DNA of 64,000 bases from Aurelia coerulea. Lineage: Eukaryota > Cnidaria > Scyphozoa > Semaeostomeae > Ulmaridae. A model generated the notes under the pieces. It was not told the origin of the DNA, searched no databases, and saw only the letters and a program-made list of their open reading frames with translations. How positions within the stretch are numbered: position 1 is the first letter of the stretch; each line of letters starts with the position of its first letter. The stretch covers positions 17,256,501 to 17,320,500 of the forward strand of contig CM076952.1 in assembly GCA_039566865.1 (NCBI GenBank). Direction: 5' to 3'. The translations under genes and the position numbers were made by a program. Positions 1-12,070 of this stretch are shown in pieces.

Positions 1-95
1 CCCTTTGTCTGCAGTCACAAATCGCTTTGTATCTAGGTGTCAATAAAAAGTAGCGAGTCCTATTGTAACATTATCTGTCCTTGTTCTAACGATGA
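1..95. repeat. Half copy of a foldback repeat family
   Basis: This edge fragment matches one arm of the palindromic element at 49443-50049 (shared words such as CTTTGTCTGCAG and AATCGCTTTG) and the fragment at 22347-22440. Only one arm is present. The other lies off the window or was lost. Confidence 0.55.
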
Positions 96-291
96 GGAAG
101 CAAGCACATAGTACTTTCCACCCCTCTCAACTCCCTCTGTTAGCTTTACAAATTACAATCCATTTCACTTAAACACAAACACTCTGCAAGAAATACCTAT
201 ATACATATTAAAAATCAGTCAAGTACCAAAATCTACGTTTTCGCAAGCCAACCAAGAATTTAGGATGTTTGAAGGACATGAAAAATCTTAC

Positions 292-435
292 CTGCACTTT
301 CTTCTTTGATTCAATATTTGGAGTTGGATCCCATGCCTTGTTTAACGACTTAACAAGATCTGGAGAATCAAGCAACATAGATTTGTCCTCTCTTGGTGTG
401 GCTATGTGCATCATCTTCTCAACTAAACTTGGAAT
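292..435 (-). CDS. KANSL3: KANSL3 exon leading into the hydrolase-like domain
   Basis: 144 nt in phase 0, acceptor TCTGTTCTTAG, donor GTAAGA. It begins IPSLVEKMMHIATPRED, continues through DLVKSLNKAWDPTP and ends SKKKVQ. In known family members a WDP motif sits here, just ahead of the alpha/beta-hydrolase-like fold. The rest of the gene is beyond the left edge. Confidence 0.9.
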
Positions 436-3400
436 CTAAGAACAGAACATAATTCAAAGAGAGGCACAGAAATGAAGGGGTGGTATCAGCAAAACATGTC
501 GTTTTGGCATGGTGGAGAAACACAGTTAGAGGAGTAATAGTTAGAAGCACTGGATGTCCCAAAATGATACATCAGCATTTGCTGAACTGTACAGTCATGA
601 ACTATGCACCGATTTGAAAGTATTGCTTATCATTTGGAAGCAAAAAGGCTAGCTTACATCTAGAAATTTTTCACTAACATTGGTTATGTCGTTCTAGAGT
701 TCTGAAAATTTTACTTGGAAGCTATCTATGGAAAGTCTTAAGAAAAATTACAAATTACGAAAAAATTGCGTTCCATTTCCAGGGAGAAATTGCAGCATTT
801 ATCTTGTGAGGAACTATATGCAACTCAGATACCTTTACATGAAGTACATACCCTAAGAGCCCTATTAAACCCTGGGGGCCATATCTAATTTTGAAGACTC
901 ACGAGAGAAGCTTAACAAAGAGAGAACCATATTAGACGTGATAATAAAGAGGGGGTTTATTCATAAAGTCAAATTGATGAGGCTATAAATGATACCTTTT
1001 TGGGTCTTTTAATTCATATCTTACAGAAAAGAACATACAATTTTGAAATTCAAATACACAAATTTGATGCAGCCGCAAAAAAATATGGAAAATTACCAAA
1101 TAAATTGCTTTGTTAACTAAATGGAAACTTTTATTAGCCTCTTGAATTGGATCCTAGGGCTTAATAGATAAAGGGCTTATTAAAAGTTTTGACTCATAAG
1201 GGAGGGGCTTATTACAATCGCACTTGATAGAAAAGGGGTTTTCTCTCCAAATTATAAATTGTTGATGTTGTTGCCTGACATCAAATGTGAGACAGACATT
1301 AACTTTTTCTTTTAGTTTGTTGTTCTTTCTTTCTAGCATATTGTAATTTTTTAATTGTAAGTGCCTTTCATGGTGGGAACTCCGATGACCTAGTGTCTAT
1401 TCCCGACATGATAGGCACAGTAGATGTAATTTTTGGAGTTTTTGAGTTTTTGAGTTTGTATATTTCAATTGATTATAAAAAAGGGGTGCTAAATTGAACC
1501 TTTTACAGTAGTTGTCATTAGACTTCCTTCTTTGGAGGTGACCACGTGCTCACTTTCACTTTTTGAAGTTGAAACTTAGTGAAGATATGATCGAAATTTT
1601 AACTTCTCTTTAAAATATGCTCGAAAGTAACTCCAAAGCAACATAATCCCAAACTCTAGAATGGTATTTAGAGGAATGAATTTCTTCATCTAAGTTAGTC
1701 TTTCAGCTACAAAATGGTTGTAGTCAAATTGGTCCATAATTCATGATATTAGATTTTGGCAAACATCATGAATACAAATTACATCATTTGTGACACCTAG
1801 TATATAGTAGGGATAACTAAGTTTAAAAATCTTTGTGTGGGAAAAACTTGGTAATCGCATTAAATCAAAAGATGGTTTCCTGAAGCATCTTCATCTGATA
1901 CTGGTCAAAGAAAATTTTCAAATAGGATCTGGAGGGGAAAAGACAAGAAAATAACCCTGTGCACTGTTTGGAAATTAGCCAATGAGAGAGCAAACTAAAT
2001 TTTCATTTGGTAAATTAAAACCAAGTTTACATGCAGTTTTAAAGGCTGACCTTTGCTTTCAGGGTTTGAAGAAGCTCCAAATAACAAAGAAACATGTAGG
2101 AGTTCAAGCCATCTACCAATGTTGTGTGAAGCCATGACATTGCTTTGGCATCCTGTTGAACAAAGATAAAATACAGTAAACATGGCGTCAAAGCACCTGA
2201 CGCCAAATATTGTTGATTTATTTCTTCAGGTAGTTTTTACGTGTATCTTTGCGTAATGGGTGGATTGGGGGTGTGTTGCTTGTTTAGAAGACATGCCGTG
2301 GGGGTCACACACCTCATGGTCTAAAATTCACACTTCAGTTTTGACTGAGGCCTGGACATACTTTTGTTAAAACCTCTTAGACACATTGATACAATCTTAG
2401 CTGTTTAAAGACAAATATCGAATTCCTCGTTTATTCATACACTTTTATTGACGATTTTCTATAGAATGAAAATCGCCCGCCTGACTTCACCGAGGAGAGC
2501 GATGTACCGCTCGCCTGCTAAAATGCTCACAGCCAGGCCTGTCTTACCAAATTATGCAAATCCGTTGGATGGCTCTTGGGTCCAGCTTTGCGAGTGGGTG
2601 GTACATCTTCCCTGATTCACCCAGTAGTTTTAATTTCTTTCTAAGGTAACTGCCACAGGATTTTCATAGTCTATTGCTCCCTATGGTATACTGGGTGTCT
2701 AAAAAAAAGTACCCCTTTTTTGACTGAACAAGGGAACAAAAGGATAAAATGTCAGGACTTTTCAAATTCATAGCTACATTTGTTGGTCTTCAACTTACGG
2801 AAATGCACATACCTTGCATTTTGAAATCGACCACCAAACATCAGGGATATGAGTCCACAAGGTCAAAATTTGGAGTGCACCAAAAACTAGATGTTCTGAG
2901 AAATGGCCTAGCCATGATTTGACACCACACAGGCATTTTGCAAAAGAATTTTCAATTTTGACCTTCAGTTTTTATTTTTGAGAAGATTTATACCTTGAAT
3001 TGCTTCAATTGTGCTTAAAGTGACTTTTCTTTTGAGGAATCGGTCCTTGCATTGCATTCCATCCCAAGTGTTTTGTATTAAAGAAGAGGAAAAGGAGCAC
3101 ATGCAAGCTTATTTTGGAGATGTGGCACGAGCATAGCCGTCAAATCTTTTCTTTTGTCAAAAACTCCCGTGGGGTTGTGACTCACGCTCTGATCAGATCG
3201 CATTTTCTCCTATGATTGACCAATCAGATGCCGTCGTTGTGTTTACTTCCGCGTTTCGCAGCAAAACTTAGGCCATTTTCAGCCGTTTTGACCACTCTCT
3301 GGAACAAATCATTGCACGATCGGATAAATCGAATTTTGTAAAAATTTCAATTGGAGAAGATTCTCCATGCTTTGGACCATAAGTGTTTTCGGTATGGCTT

Positions 3401-6400
3401 TGCGATCACTAAAAATAGCAGAATTGTGGAATTTTTAAGCTCACTGCAGTCATTCATCGGTTGCAGACTCTATGATTAGCAAAAAGAAGAGTAGAAAATT
3501 GAAAACCTGAAGAAGAACTAGTGCATACACATACCTCAGATGGATTTGATAACAAACATCCACTTTTTCTGCCGCGATCTACAGCGAGTTTCACCAGCAA
3601 ATAACACAGTCAACAAAAATGGGCGCGAGAACTTGAATGATCAGCTACATGCCATCGTCGAGTGGGAACAACATCCGATTCCAATGAACAGAAATATGAA
3701 TAAATCAACGGTGAATAACGAATACATGAACTTGCCATATGCTGAAGATTACGTGCACTCTGGCCCAGAAAGAACAATTTTGTGATGTCTCTTTCGATAA
3801 ACCATCTGTGGATAAACCGTGCCACTATTCCTTTATCCAACTGCGGCTATCTGCACGCAGGCTAGATGGAAACCGGCACTAACATTACCAAAACGATGTA
3901 CGAATTGATCGGTCCCATCCCATCTTTTATTGCAAGAAAAATATCTATCGTTTTATGGTCTAGCAGGCTAGCAGCTTCATGAAACAGAACTGAAATGCTA
4001 GGTTTAGTTTTCTTACGAATACGAATAACAAGAAGAAATGTACATCTTATTTTCATAACGAGTAAAAAAGATCGATCTTTTCGACATTTGAAATACTATT
4101 TATAGAAACTCCTCATGTCAATTTCACATTTTGGGCGGATATCATCAAAAATATTTTATCTTTTAGAAGTCCTTCGTTAGAAAATCACCCCTTCACAGTC
4201 AAGCAACACAGTAGCATCAAAGCAAAGCTGGGCAGTTTGCAAACTCATTGCCCATTCATGGAAGAAAACCCATATTTTTGTAAGATTCTACAACTTTCAT
4301 CCAATAAAGAAAGCTCCTCAAAATTCTCACTTTCTGAGTACAAAATGTTTCGTAAGAGTTTCTTAAAAGTTTTCTCAAATTTCTATCGGTGGTGCAGGAT
4401 CTCTGGGATCTCCTGTGCCTTAGACAAAAATTGTGCAGCAAATTATGAAATCATGCCACAACAGTGTAGATCACATACGAAATCTCATGTAAGAAGTTAC
4501 CAGACGAAAAGTGAAATTTATTTGTTTCAGTTTCCAAAATGTTATATTTACTTTAGGCTTGATTCTAATGAAAAAGTTTCTTGTAAGGTTCCCAAATTTT
4601 CAAAATTTCACCTGACAGTTTGTCGACGTTCATTCAGAACCACATTTTGAACCAATGAATTGTTAAAAAACGAAATAATAACAAAAATTATTGCTTTTTA
4701 GTAATAGTTGAGTTGGTATTGCAATTTCTGGTTGAAAACATTTTTTTGCAACTCATAACTTACTTTGAAAAGGTTCCTTAAATTTGAAATGACCTTTCAT
4801 CGCTTCTAATAGATTTTCCTAATTTATGGAAGAGGCAACAACGGTTTCCTTCAAGCAGTTTCCTGCAGAAAAAGTGTATGCTGTTGCATTGATAGAGGTC
4901 CGCTATCATAGGAAAAATGTTAAGAAACTGAACTCTCAGGTCACCTAGAATATAAAATCTTTGAAACTGGAACATTATAACTTCACTTTTCATTTAGTAA
5001 TTTCTTACATGAGACTTCGTATGTGATCTACACTCATTTTTTTTATAAGAAACTAAGGTCCGGGGCTGGTAGGCAGTTTCTTAAGTTTTTGGGCCATTTT
5101 GCTACCACAAGTTTCTTACATGTTTCTTATATTTTTATTGCCGGAAGTTTAGAGTTGATTTTGTCTTGTCTAAAGGGCTCCCAAATTACTTAGTAAGTCT
5201 CTCAAAACGAGTAAATAACATGATTCGCACTCAAAATGTCCAAACAGTTGCTATAACTGTACAATGTCAAGATATTTTTGAGTGTGACAGGAAAATCAAA
5301 ACTGAAAATTATCGAAGTTTCTTAGCTTTTTTCAATTCAGGTAAGGTTGTTTCTTAGCTTTCCAAAAATTGAGCCTACCGTTTCTTATAAGGGGTTTCTT
5401 ATAAAAAAAATGAGTGTATACTATTGTGGCATGATTTCATAATTTGCCGCACAATTTTTGTCTAAGGCAAAGGAGATCCCAGAGATCTTACACCACCGAT
5501 AGAAATTTGAGGGAACTTTTAAGAAACTCTTACGAAACAGTTTGTACTCAAAAAGTGAGAATTTTGAGGAGCTTTCTTTATTGGATCAAAGTTGCAGAAT
5601 CTTACAAAAATAGGGTTGTTCTTCCATGAATGGGCAATGAGTTTGCAAACTGCCCAACTTTGCTTTAATGCTACTGTGTTGCTTGACTGTGAAGGGGTGA
5701 TTTTCTAGTGAATGACTCCTAAAAGATAAAATATTTTTGATGATATCCGCTCAAAATGTGAAATTGACATGAGGAGTTTCTATAAATAGTATTTAAAATG
5801 TCGAAAAGATTGATCTTTTTTACTCGTTATGAAAATAAGATGTACATTTCTTCTTGTTATTCGTATTCGTAAGAACACTAAACCTAGCATTTCAGTTCTG
5901 TTTCATGAAGCTGCTAGCCTGCTAGACCATAAGACGATAGACATTTTTCTTGCAATAAAAGATGGGATGGGACCGATCAATTCGTACATCGTTTTGGTAA
6001 TGTTATTGCCGGTTTCCATCTAGCCTGCGTGCAGATAGCCGCAGTTGGATAAAGGAATAGTGGCACGGTTTATCCATAGATGGTTTATCGAAAGAGACAT
6101 CACAAAATTGTTCTTTCTGGGCCAGAGAGCACGTACAGCTACTCCCGTAATCTTCAGCATATGGCAAGTTCATGTATTCGTTATTCACCGTTGATTTATT
6201 CATATTTCTGTTCATTGGAATCGGATGTTGTTCCCACTCGACGATGGCATGTAGCTGATCATTCAAGTTCTCGCGCCTATTTTTGTTGACTGTGTTATTT
6301 GCTGGTGAAACTCGCTGTAGATCGCGGCAGAAAAAGTGGATGTTTGTTATTAAATCCATCTGAGGTATGTGTATGCACTAGTTCTTTTTCAGGTTTTCAA

Positions 6401-9400
6401 TTTTCTACTCTTCTTTTTGCTAATCATAGAGTCTGTAACCGAAGAATGACTGCAGTGAGCTTAAAAATTCCACAATTCTGCTATTTTTAGTGATCGCAAA
6501 GCCATACCGAAAACACTTATGGTCCAAAGCATGGAGAATCTTCTCCAATTGAAATTTTTACGAAATTCGATTTATCCGATCGTGCAATGATTTTTTCCGG
6601 AGAGTGGTCAAAACGGCCGAAAATGGCCTAAGTTTTGCTGCGAAACGCGGAAGTAAACACAACGACGGCATTTGATTGGTCAATCATAGGAGAAAATGCG
6701 ATCTGATCAGAGCGTGAGTCACAACCACACGGGATCTTTTGACAAAAGAAAAGATTTGACGGCTATGCTTGTGGCACGACTTTATTATTCTTACCACATT
6801 TTTATTATATTCGTTTAATCAGGGCCGTGTCCATGCGTCTTTTATTCTTTTCAAAACAAAAACCGAATTTAAAGTTTACAGGTGCATTGGAAAATGTCCA
6901 TGATACAAATCATTACTAGGTCCTGTTTCAAAACCTCTGGTTTTGGGTGCACTGTAAATTTTTGACTTGCAAACTTGTACCTCCGGCGTTTGGTGGACGA
7001 TTTCAAAATGCAAGGTATGTGCATCTAAGTTGAAGATTGATAAATTTAGCTGTGAACTCGGGGAGCAATGATATTTTATTGTTTGGCTCCTATTTCCAGT
7101 CAAAAGGGGGTACTTCTCTTTGAGACACCCGGTATTGTCCTTGTAGTGTTTTGTAGAGCAATTAGTAGGTAGCGTAATAAGTAACTTGTCCCATAAGATT
7201 TTTAATGGAATACAAAATTAAAGATCCTGAATTCTATGTAAGTTTCCTTTTACACAAAAATCTTGGTCTTCATCAATCAATGCATAACCGCCATTCCTTG
7301 TGTAAAATTGTGGATATGTAAATCAAAATAAGATACTGCAGAAGCTGATATACTTCTAGTTGTCTGCAGTTCCTTCTTTATTTCCTTACTTGAAATATCT
7401 AAGGCACAAAAACTACGATCTTACCCAGGCAGCTGCTGCAGCAATATTTCTGAACCTCTTGGCTGTCTTCTCAAGGGCCAGACCTCTCAATATCTGTTCA
7501 TTGGGATGCTGTGAAGCAATGAATGGATATATGTATATTAGCTCTTAGCATGGCTGTGTGTAGAACATACTGCATAATAATCCAGTGGACATTGCACCTT
7601 TATGCTACTGATGAACAGTAGAGGACTGCGGTATTACGTTGACAAGGATTCTCAAGGATTTTTAAGAATTCTTACGAATTTTCAAGACTCCTCCTTATTC
7701 CGATAAGAAATTTTATGTGGTATGAAAGACTGCTAAGACTTTCAACTAAGAATTCTGCAAATTCAATCAAGCTTGATTGTAGTATGTTTGAGAATAATTC
7801 TGGCATGGGATAATTTCATTGTCAAGCTTGATGAAGCTTCTAATAATGCGTGCAAACTGGCAAAAATTGTGTCAATGTACTCAAGCTCCTTCGGGCCAAA
7901 ATCATGCTTCAGTCAAGCTTGCATAAGATTGTTGCAACCTGAACTTTTTCATATCTTTAAAGGGTCTGTTTCATCCAGCATACCTTGCACTTGCAGACCT
8001 GGCCGTTTAAGGCGCGTGATCGCACGCGCGCGCCTCGTCACGCACCTCAAACATTCGAGAGGCGTGATCTTTCACGCGCCAAAAAAAAGGCTTTGTCTTA
8101 AAATCACGCACCTCTGCTTTTATTGTTGAAGGAAGAGTATTGGATATTCTTGGAAACTGGCATCTTCTTGTGAAAGGGAAATCAATAAATTAATTTGTTA
8201 TCTAAATGAACTACGATATTAATACTTAATCCTTTAGTGCTGCAAATTACACTTGCTCTCAATCCTTGCTATTTCCGGTATGTGATAATGACACAATATC
8301 ATGATTGGGGCAAGGTCAAACAGCGAAACAGGAAGATCAAATTTACACTGCGAGAATAAAAATAAAACCACAAAAGCTGCGTTTGGAGGACATGTGTCCT
8401 GAACCGAACATTTGCTTTCCAGCGCTCCATCATAAGTTCGATGTGAAGATGATTTGATGTGGAAGAATGGAAGGTATTTTGTTGCTCTTATCCCAGGACT
8501 GTGGTAGCGCTATGGAGTATCTGGATCGAAAAGCACTCCTCACCAAACGGCCTAAATTCGAGTGTCTAACAAAGAGCGTAGCACAGAGGAAAACGTGATT
8601 TTTTACTCCCATTATCGTTCAAACCACAATGTCGATTTTGTTACTTCAACTCAATGCCGCTGTTCTTTGCAACACCTTCAAAACTCGTTTCTTCGTCCTC
8701 AACCTTAAAAATCCCTCTTTACAGAGCGATATGTTTATTGCTCAGAATCACGCACCTCACTAAGCAAGGTGCGTGATTTACCGCGCGCCATTAAAATAAC
8801 TTACGGCCAGGTCTGACGTGCCGTTTCTTGCTTGGCCTTTGTTGTCCCCATTTTCAAGGCCCATGAAAATGGCGACAGCAAAGGACAACCAAAAGATGGC
8901 ACGTGCAAGGCATGCTGGATGAAACAGACCATTTAAGTGTCCTTATCACTGATTGACTTACAAAAATAAAATTAATGTACTACTTTTGTACTAGTTGATG
9001 TAAATATTTTTTTTGGTTGAGAGCAAATTCTTACTGTTTGGACACTCTAAAGACATGTCCCTATCAATTTTTCACCACAACACCTCAACTTATAAGCAAG
9101 CCACAAAGTCTGTCCATACTAATTTTCAAACAGAAACGGCAGCACTAAATGAAACACATACCTCCTCATAAGTGCACCTTGCCAAGCGATAAGTTGATAA
9201 AACTTTATGGACTTGATCAAAAAGCCTTGACTGATCTCTTGTCCAGCCAGATCTAAATGAATTTTAAAAAAATGATAAATTCAATATGTAGGGTGCGGGT
9301 GGTGGTAATTAGACACTTAACCCTATCTGGACCGGGGGGGGGGCTAAAATAGCCCCCCTACCAGTTTTTTCTGGGTATCTTTTTTATGATACTTTCTAGG

Positions 9401-11866
9401 CTAATTATTTTTCGTGACTTTTCCTAACTATCCTTTTCGCATCTTTCACAAAAGTTTCTACAAGATATGTCATGTATTTTTGGAAATATAACAATTTTTT
9501 CAGAGAGTAGTTTTGTTTTACGGTCAAACCCTTATAACTCCAAACTAATATCATTCTTGACAGAAGTGAGATTAATGGATGAAATTTTCAGAGCAACCAT
9601 AAATCAATAAGACAATATGGAAATAACTTATTTTTTTGGTTTTTCTTTTGTATTACGTCATTCATGACGTCATATATCTAATGAATTTAGGTAATAAATA
9701 TAAGTTTATAAATTTCATAATCTTTTAAAAAAATTATGTTTTTCAGAAAATTAGATATTTCATCTGTTATTTAAAGTTATAAGAAGCATGATATTTCTCA
9801 TAAGAAAGTTTTTATAGTTAAATCTGTAAGAGTACTGTTTTTGGCCTAAAACAAAGAAAATTGATGACGTCATCGAAAATACAACAATTAGAGTAAAATA
9901 AAATAGATATTCGGTCGTTTCTCATTAAGTTACATATTATGACCAAATTTCATCTCTCTAGCCCTTGTCAATTCTGAGTTCTGAGGGGGGCTAATTTAGC
10001 CCCCCCTCGGCCTGAGGATGCTCAAAAAGCCCGGTCCAGATAGGGTTAAGGAAAATTAAATATTTTCACAAGAAAGATTAATTACAGACAAAAAACAAAA
10101 TTATCAGGTGAATGGACGAGAATATTTGCCAATTATACATAGAAGAACAAATTCCTTGACACGCTCTGCATTGTAAACTCACTGTCCGAAAACCACTGCC
10201 ACTGTCTGAAATCCACCGCCAAGATCAGCCTCAGAAATGTGGCTACCGAGGGCAAGGAGGCAAAGTCCAAACTCAAAACACTTTGGGAAAATACGCCAAA
10301 GAAATAGAAAAAGTTGAATTTAATACAATATTGAAAAACAGAGATGTATGGAAGTTTCAAAACAGTGAGAATAAAAGAACATGAAAAAATGGCAGAAAAC
10401 AGACATATTTGGAGATTAGTAATGGACCGTGCAATGTCTTTATAGAAGGAAAGCATAATTGATGATGATGATGATGTATAATTGGCAAAGATTCTGCCTC
10501 TAAACTCTTCTGCTTCATTTTGTTTTTCTTGTTTTCCTATTCTGATGCAAAAAGTGGTTTGACTTGGTTCTAATAACAACGATACTACATTTGATTGATC
10601 TAAAAACTTGGTAAAATATATAATGAGAAACTTGATATAATGAGGTTGGACGACAAAAAATACTAAGATATGTTTTAACACACTGAGGCCTTTTGGACAT
10701 GTGTCCTCATCAGAATCTGATTTCAAATCATTTGAAACCACATTCTGATGCGCCCGTGTGCAGAGTATGGCACTTGCACACCGGAGATTTCAATAGGCTA
10801 TTCAAAATAAACGATAGAGAACAAAAGAAATTTCTCCTTGCACACCAGAGATCTTGTCGAAAAGTGCCATACCCTGCAGACTGGCTGATGAGGACACAAG
10901 TTTGAAAGGCCTCGTGTGTTAAAACATATCTTAGCATTTTTTTGTCGTCCAACCTCTCATCAAGTGATTGTTCTTTTGTGTATACATTAATAAAAGGATA
11001 TGAAAATCTAAATCACATTTCAAAGCTGAAATGTTTTTGTTCTCCCAAACCACTGATTAATTTGGTGTCCAAAGACCAACGCCATGAATATTGGAGATCA
11101 CTCAAAAACAGTGCCCCCTGTCCTCCATTCAATGAAACGGTTTAAAGTCTTTAGCACAATCCCATGCGTTATTCGCATCCTAGACATGCAATTCCTTTGA
11201 TTGTTTAACATTTTTGCTTCGTTCGGCAACAAATTCAGAGTTTTTAACCCAGGCGTGATTTTCACAGCGACAACTTCGCACGGAGAAGCACAACGACAGA
11301 ATGACAACAACAACTCTTTGCCTCTGAGATCACATTATTGATCATCAAATGGCTGGGAGAGGGTTAATTCCAAGAGTCAATTTCACTCATACATGAAAGG
11401 TACATCAAAATCACCTTGAAAACTGGTCTTCCTCTTGCCAAGCTTCTTCCCTTTGCAGTGAATAAAAACACTGTTCTAATTCTGACATTTGTTTCTTTCC
11501 CTCAGTAGCATCAAAACCAATTGATGGCCCCTTCTTCTCATCAGTTGTTACCACATCAATATCTCCACCATCAGCTTCAGCTTCACTTGGCTCATATTCG
11601 GGTTTTGTGAAGAGAAGGCAAGTAGAGTGGATCCTGTTGAACTCTGGGTCCAGTGATGAATGCCTCGCATAAGTATGGTCACTCAAAATAAAATCTACTA
11701 TCATTTTTCTCGTTTGATTTATGGGGAAATCATAACGAAGACCCTTTCCAAAGGCCTCCATCCTCAGTTTTCTACCATCCAACGATTGCAACATGTTGAA
11801 TATTTCAGTATGAACCCACTCTTTGCTCGTCTTTAGCCCCCTTTGGCCATCAATCCACTCACTCAA
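292..11866 (-). CDS. KANSL3: KANSL3 orthologue (KAT8 regulatory NSL complex subunit 3), partial, 5 exons
   Basis: KANSL3 is a nuclear scaffold of the NSL complex, in which the acetyltransferase KAT8/MOF acetylates histone H4 at promoters. The exons, in transcript order, are 11866-11415, 9252-9162, 7508-7425, 2152-2051 and 435-292. All have GT/AG borders, and the phases fit (0, 2, 0, 0, 0, 0), giving 291 codons without a stop. Family features seen: a DHTYARHSS segment matching the conserved HSYAKP-type segment; SGWTRDQSRLFDQVHK, matching the conserved GWT-x-x-Q-x-x-LF block; LRGLALEKTAKRF; WDAKAMSWLHTTLVDGL; LELLQTLKAKIPSLVEKM; and a KAWDPTP segment just before the alpha/beta-hydrolase-like domain. 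That domain and the C-terminus should lie beyond position 1. The start codon is not certain (see 12071-12096). The introns hold large foldback elements, but no exon is broken. Confidence 0.9.
1362..1417. repeat. Retroelement-type RNA hairpin, copy 1
   Basis: An 18-position stem (TGCCTTTCATGGTGGGAA paired with TTCCCGACATGATAGGCA, two mismatches) closes a loop containing GATGACCTAGTGTC. The copy at 55610-55664 keeps the fold with different bases. The downstream sequence is a T-rich run (repeats of TTTTTGAG). It is probably the 3' part of a non-autonomous retroelement. Confidence 0.6.
2051..2152 (-). CDS. KANSL3: KANSL3 exon with the WLHTTL and LQTLKAK motifs
   Basis: 102 nt in phase 0, acceptor TTGTTCAACAG, donor GTCAGC. 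It encodes DAKAMSWLHTTLVDGL and then SYMFLCYLELLQTLKAK. This is the most recognisable family signature in the window. Confidence 0.9.
4468..5032. mobile_element. Foldback element at the centre of the palindrome (first of two)
   Basis: The left tip TAGATCACATACGAAATCTC is the inverse of GAGACTTCGTATGTGATCTA at 5011-5031. The arms are about 280 bp with moderate divergence. It occupies half of the spacer of the 3128-6772 palindrome. Confidence 0.7.
5033..5421. mobile_element. TTATAAGAAAC-type MITE (second element at the palindrome centre)
   Basis: The ends ACTCATTTTTTTTATAAG and TTATAAAAAAAATGAGT are inverted, with repeated GTTTCTTA words inside. The same family occurs at 13134-13539, and a related element at 50317-50690. 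Confidence 0.7.
7425..7508 (-). CDS. KANSL3: KANSL3 exon with the LALEKTAKRF helix
   Basis: 84 nt in phase 0, acceptor GCTTCACAG, donor GTAAGA. The 28 residues HPNEQILRGLALEKTAKR and on to AAAAAW are helical. The tryptophan is followed directly, across the next intron, by DAKAMSWLH. The 5.3 kb intron after it contains the whole 2689-7134 foldback complex. Confidence 0.88.
7961..8931. mobile_element. Foldback element with TTTAA target duplication
   Basis: The left end AGGGTCTGTTTCATCCAGCA is the inverse of TGCTGGATGAAACAGACC on the right. TTTAA flanks both ends (7956-7960 and 8932-8936). No coding potential was seen. A second foldback element is nested inside. Confidence 0.7.
7999..8811. mobile_element. 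Nested GC-tipped foldback element
   Basis: The ends CTGGCCGTTTAAGGCGCGTG and ..GCGCCATT..ACGGCCAG are inverted. The tips are rich in CGCG and CACGCACCTC words, unlike the AT-rich surroundings. It sits wholly inside the 7961-8931 element, so it inserted later. Confidence 0.65.
9162..9252 (-). CDS. KANSL3: KANSL3 exon with the SGWT motif
   Basis: 91 nt, acceptor CATTTAG, donor GTATGT. It encodes SGWTRDQSRLFDQVHKVL then STYRLARCTYEE, which aligns with the GWT-x-x-Q-x-x-LF-x-x-x-x-K-x-L block of vertebrate KANSL3 recalled from the family. Phase 0 at its end. Confidence 0.88.
9321..10045. mobile_element. piggyBac-type MITE with TTAA duplication
   Basis: The ends CCCTATCTGGACCGGG and CCCGGTCCAGATAGGG are inverted and flanked by TTAA on both sides (9317-9320 and 10046-10049). 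TTAA targets and CCC-starting tips are characteristic of piggyBac elements. A sub-terminal hairpin GGGGGGCTAAAATAGCCCCCC lies near the left tip, with a similar one on the right. It has no transposase and carries two TGACGTCA octamers. Confidence 0.8.
10119..10497. mobile_element. Small foldback element
   Basis: GAATATTTGCCAATTATACA on the left is the inverse of TGTATAATTGGCAAAGATTC on the right, with a short GAT run next to the right tip. A 202-codon open frame crosses this element and its neighbour and is not considered real. Confidence 0.6.
10641..10959. mobile_element. Foldback element, GAGGTTGGACGAC termini
   Basis: TGAGGTTGGACGACAAAAAA on the left is the inverse of TTTTTTTGTCGTCCAACCTC on the right. 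The arms also share ATATGTTTTAACACAC. No coding potential was seen. Confidence 0.75.
11415..11866 (-). CDS. KANSL3: KANSL3 exon with the N-terminal conserved block
   Basis: The acceptor is CCCATTTTTCAG and the donor AAG|GTGATT, with 452 nt and end phase 2. It encodes LSEWIDGQRG, then a basic/helical stretch, the DHTYARHSSLDPEF segment typical of the family, and an acidic low-complexity linker (EPSEAEADGGDID). It ends in a helical EEAWQEEDQFS run that leads into the SGWT motif of the next exon. Confidence 0.88.
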
Positions 11867-12070
11867 CTGAAAAATGGGCCTAAATGGCCTAAGCTCACAA
11901 AGCTTGAGAATACAAATTAAGAATACCAAAGTTCACACTATTTCAAGCCACATTAGGCTCAAAGGCATTTCATTTCATCCCTTGGATATCTGTTTACACA
12001 TCATATTCCATCAGAAGCCAAGATCGTCTTACAGTGCAGAGAATTTCAAGAAATGTCCAATGATGTTTAC

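Larger units (their letters stand above)
3128..6772. repeat. Near-identical inverted repeat, about 1.34 kb arms
   Basis: The arms at about 3128-4468 and 5426-6772 are reverse complements at very high identity by eye. For example CAGCGAGTTTCACCAGCAAA on the left matches the complement near 6297. The mirrored reading frames in the two arms (3540-3785 plus, 6003-6359 minus) are one short frame seen twice and resemble no known protein. Confidence 0.85.
2689..7134. mobile_element. Outer foldback DNA element, TACYGGGTGTCT termini
   Basis: The left end TACTGGGTGTCT and the right end AGACACCCGGTA are inverted. Similarity continues inward for several hundred bases at roughly 75% by eye, for example CATACCTTGCATTTTGAAAT in both arms. 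The TA-flanked ends resemble Tc1/mariner-type elements. No transposase was seen. It contains a younger palindrome and two more foldback elements, and lies inside a KANSL3 intron. Confidence 0.75.

Noticed and set aside
4237..4650. 137-codon plus-strand frame
   Set aside because: It lies in the arm of a palindrome and runs into a second element. The mirrored arm does not keep the frame, and no motif is seen.
10133..10741. 202-codon minus-strand open frame
   Set aside because: It runs across two separate foldback elements and has no family motif. AT-rich hydrophobic composition explains its length.
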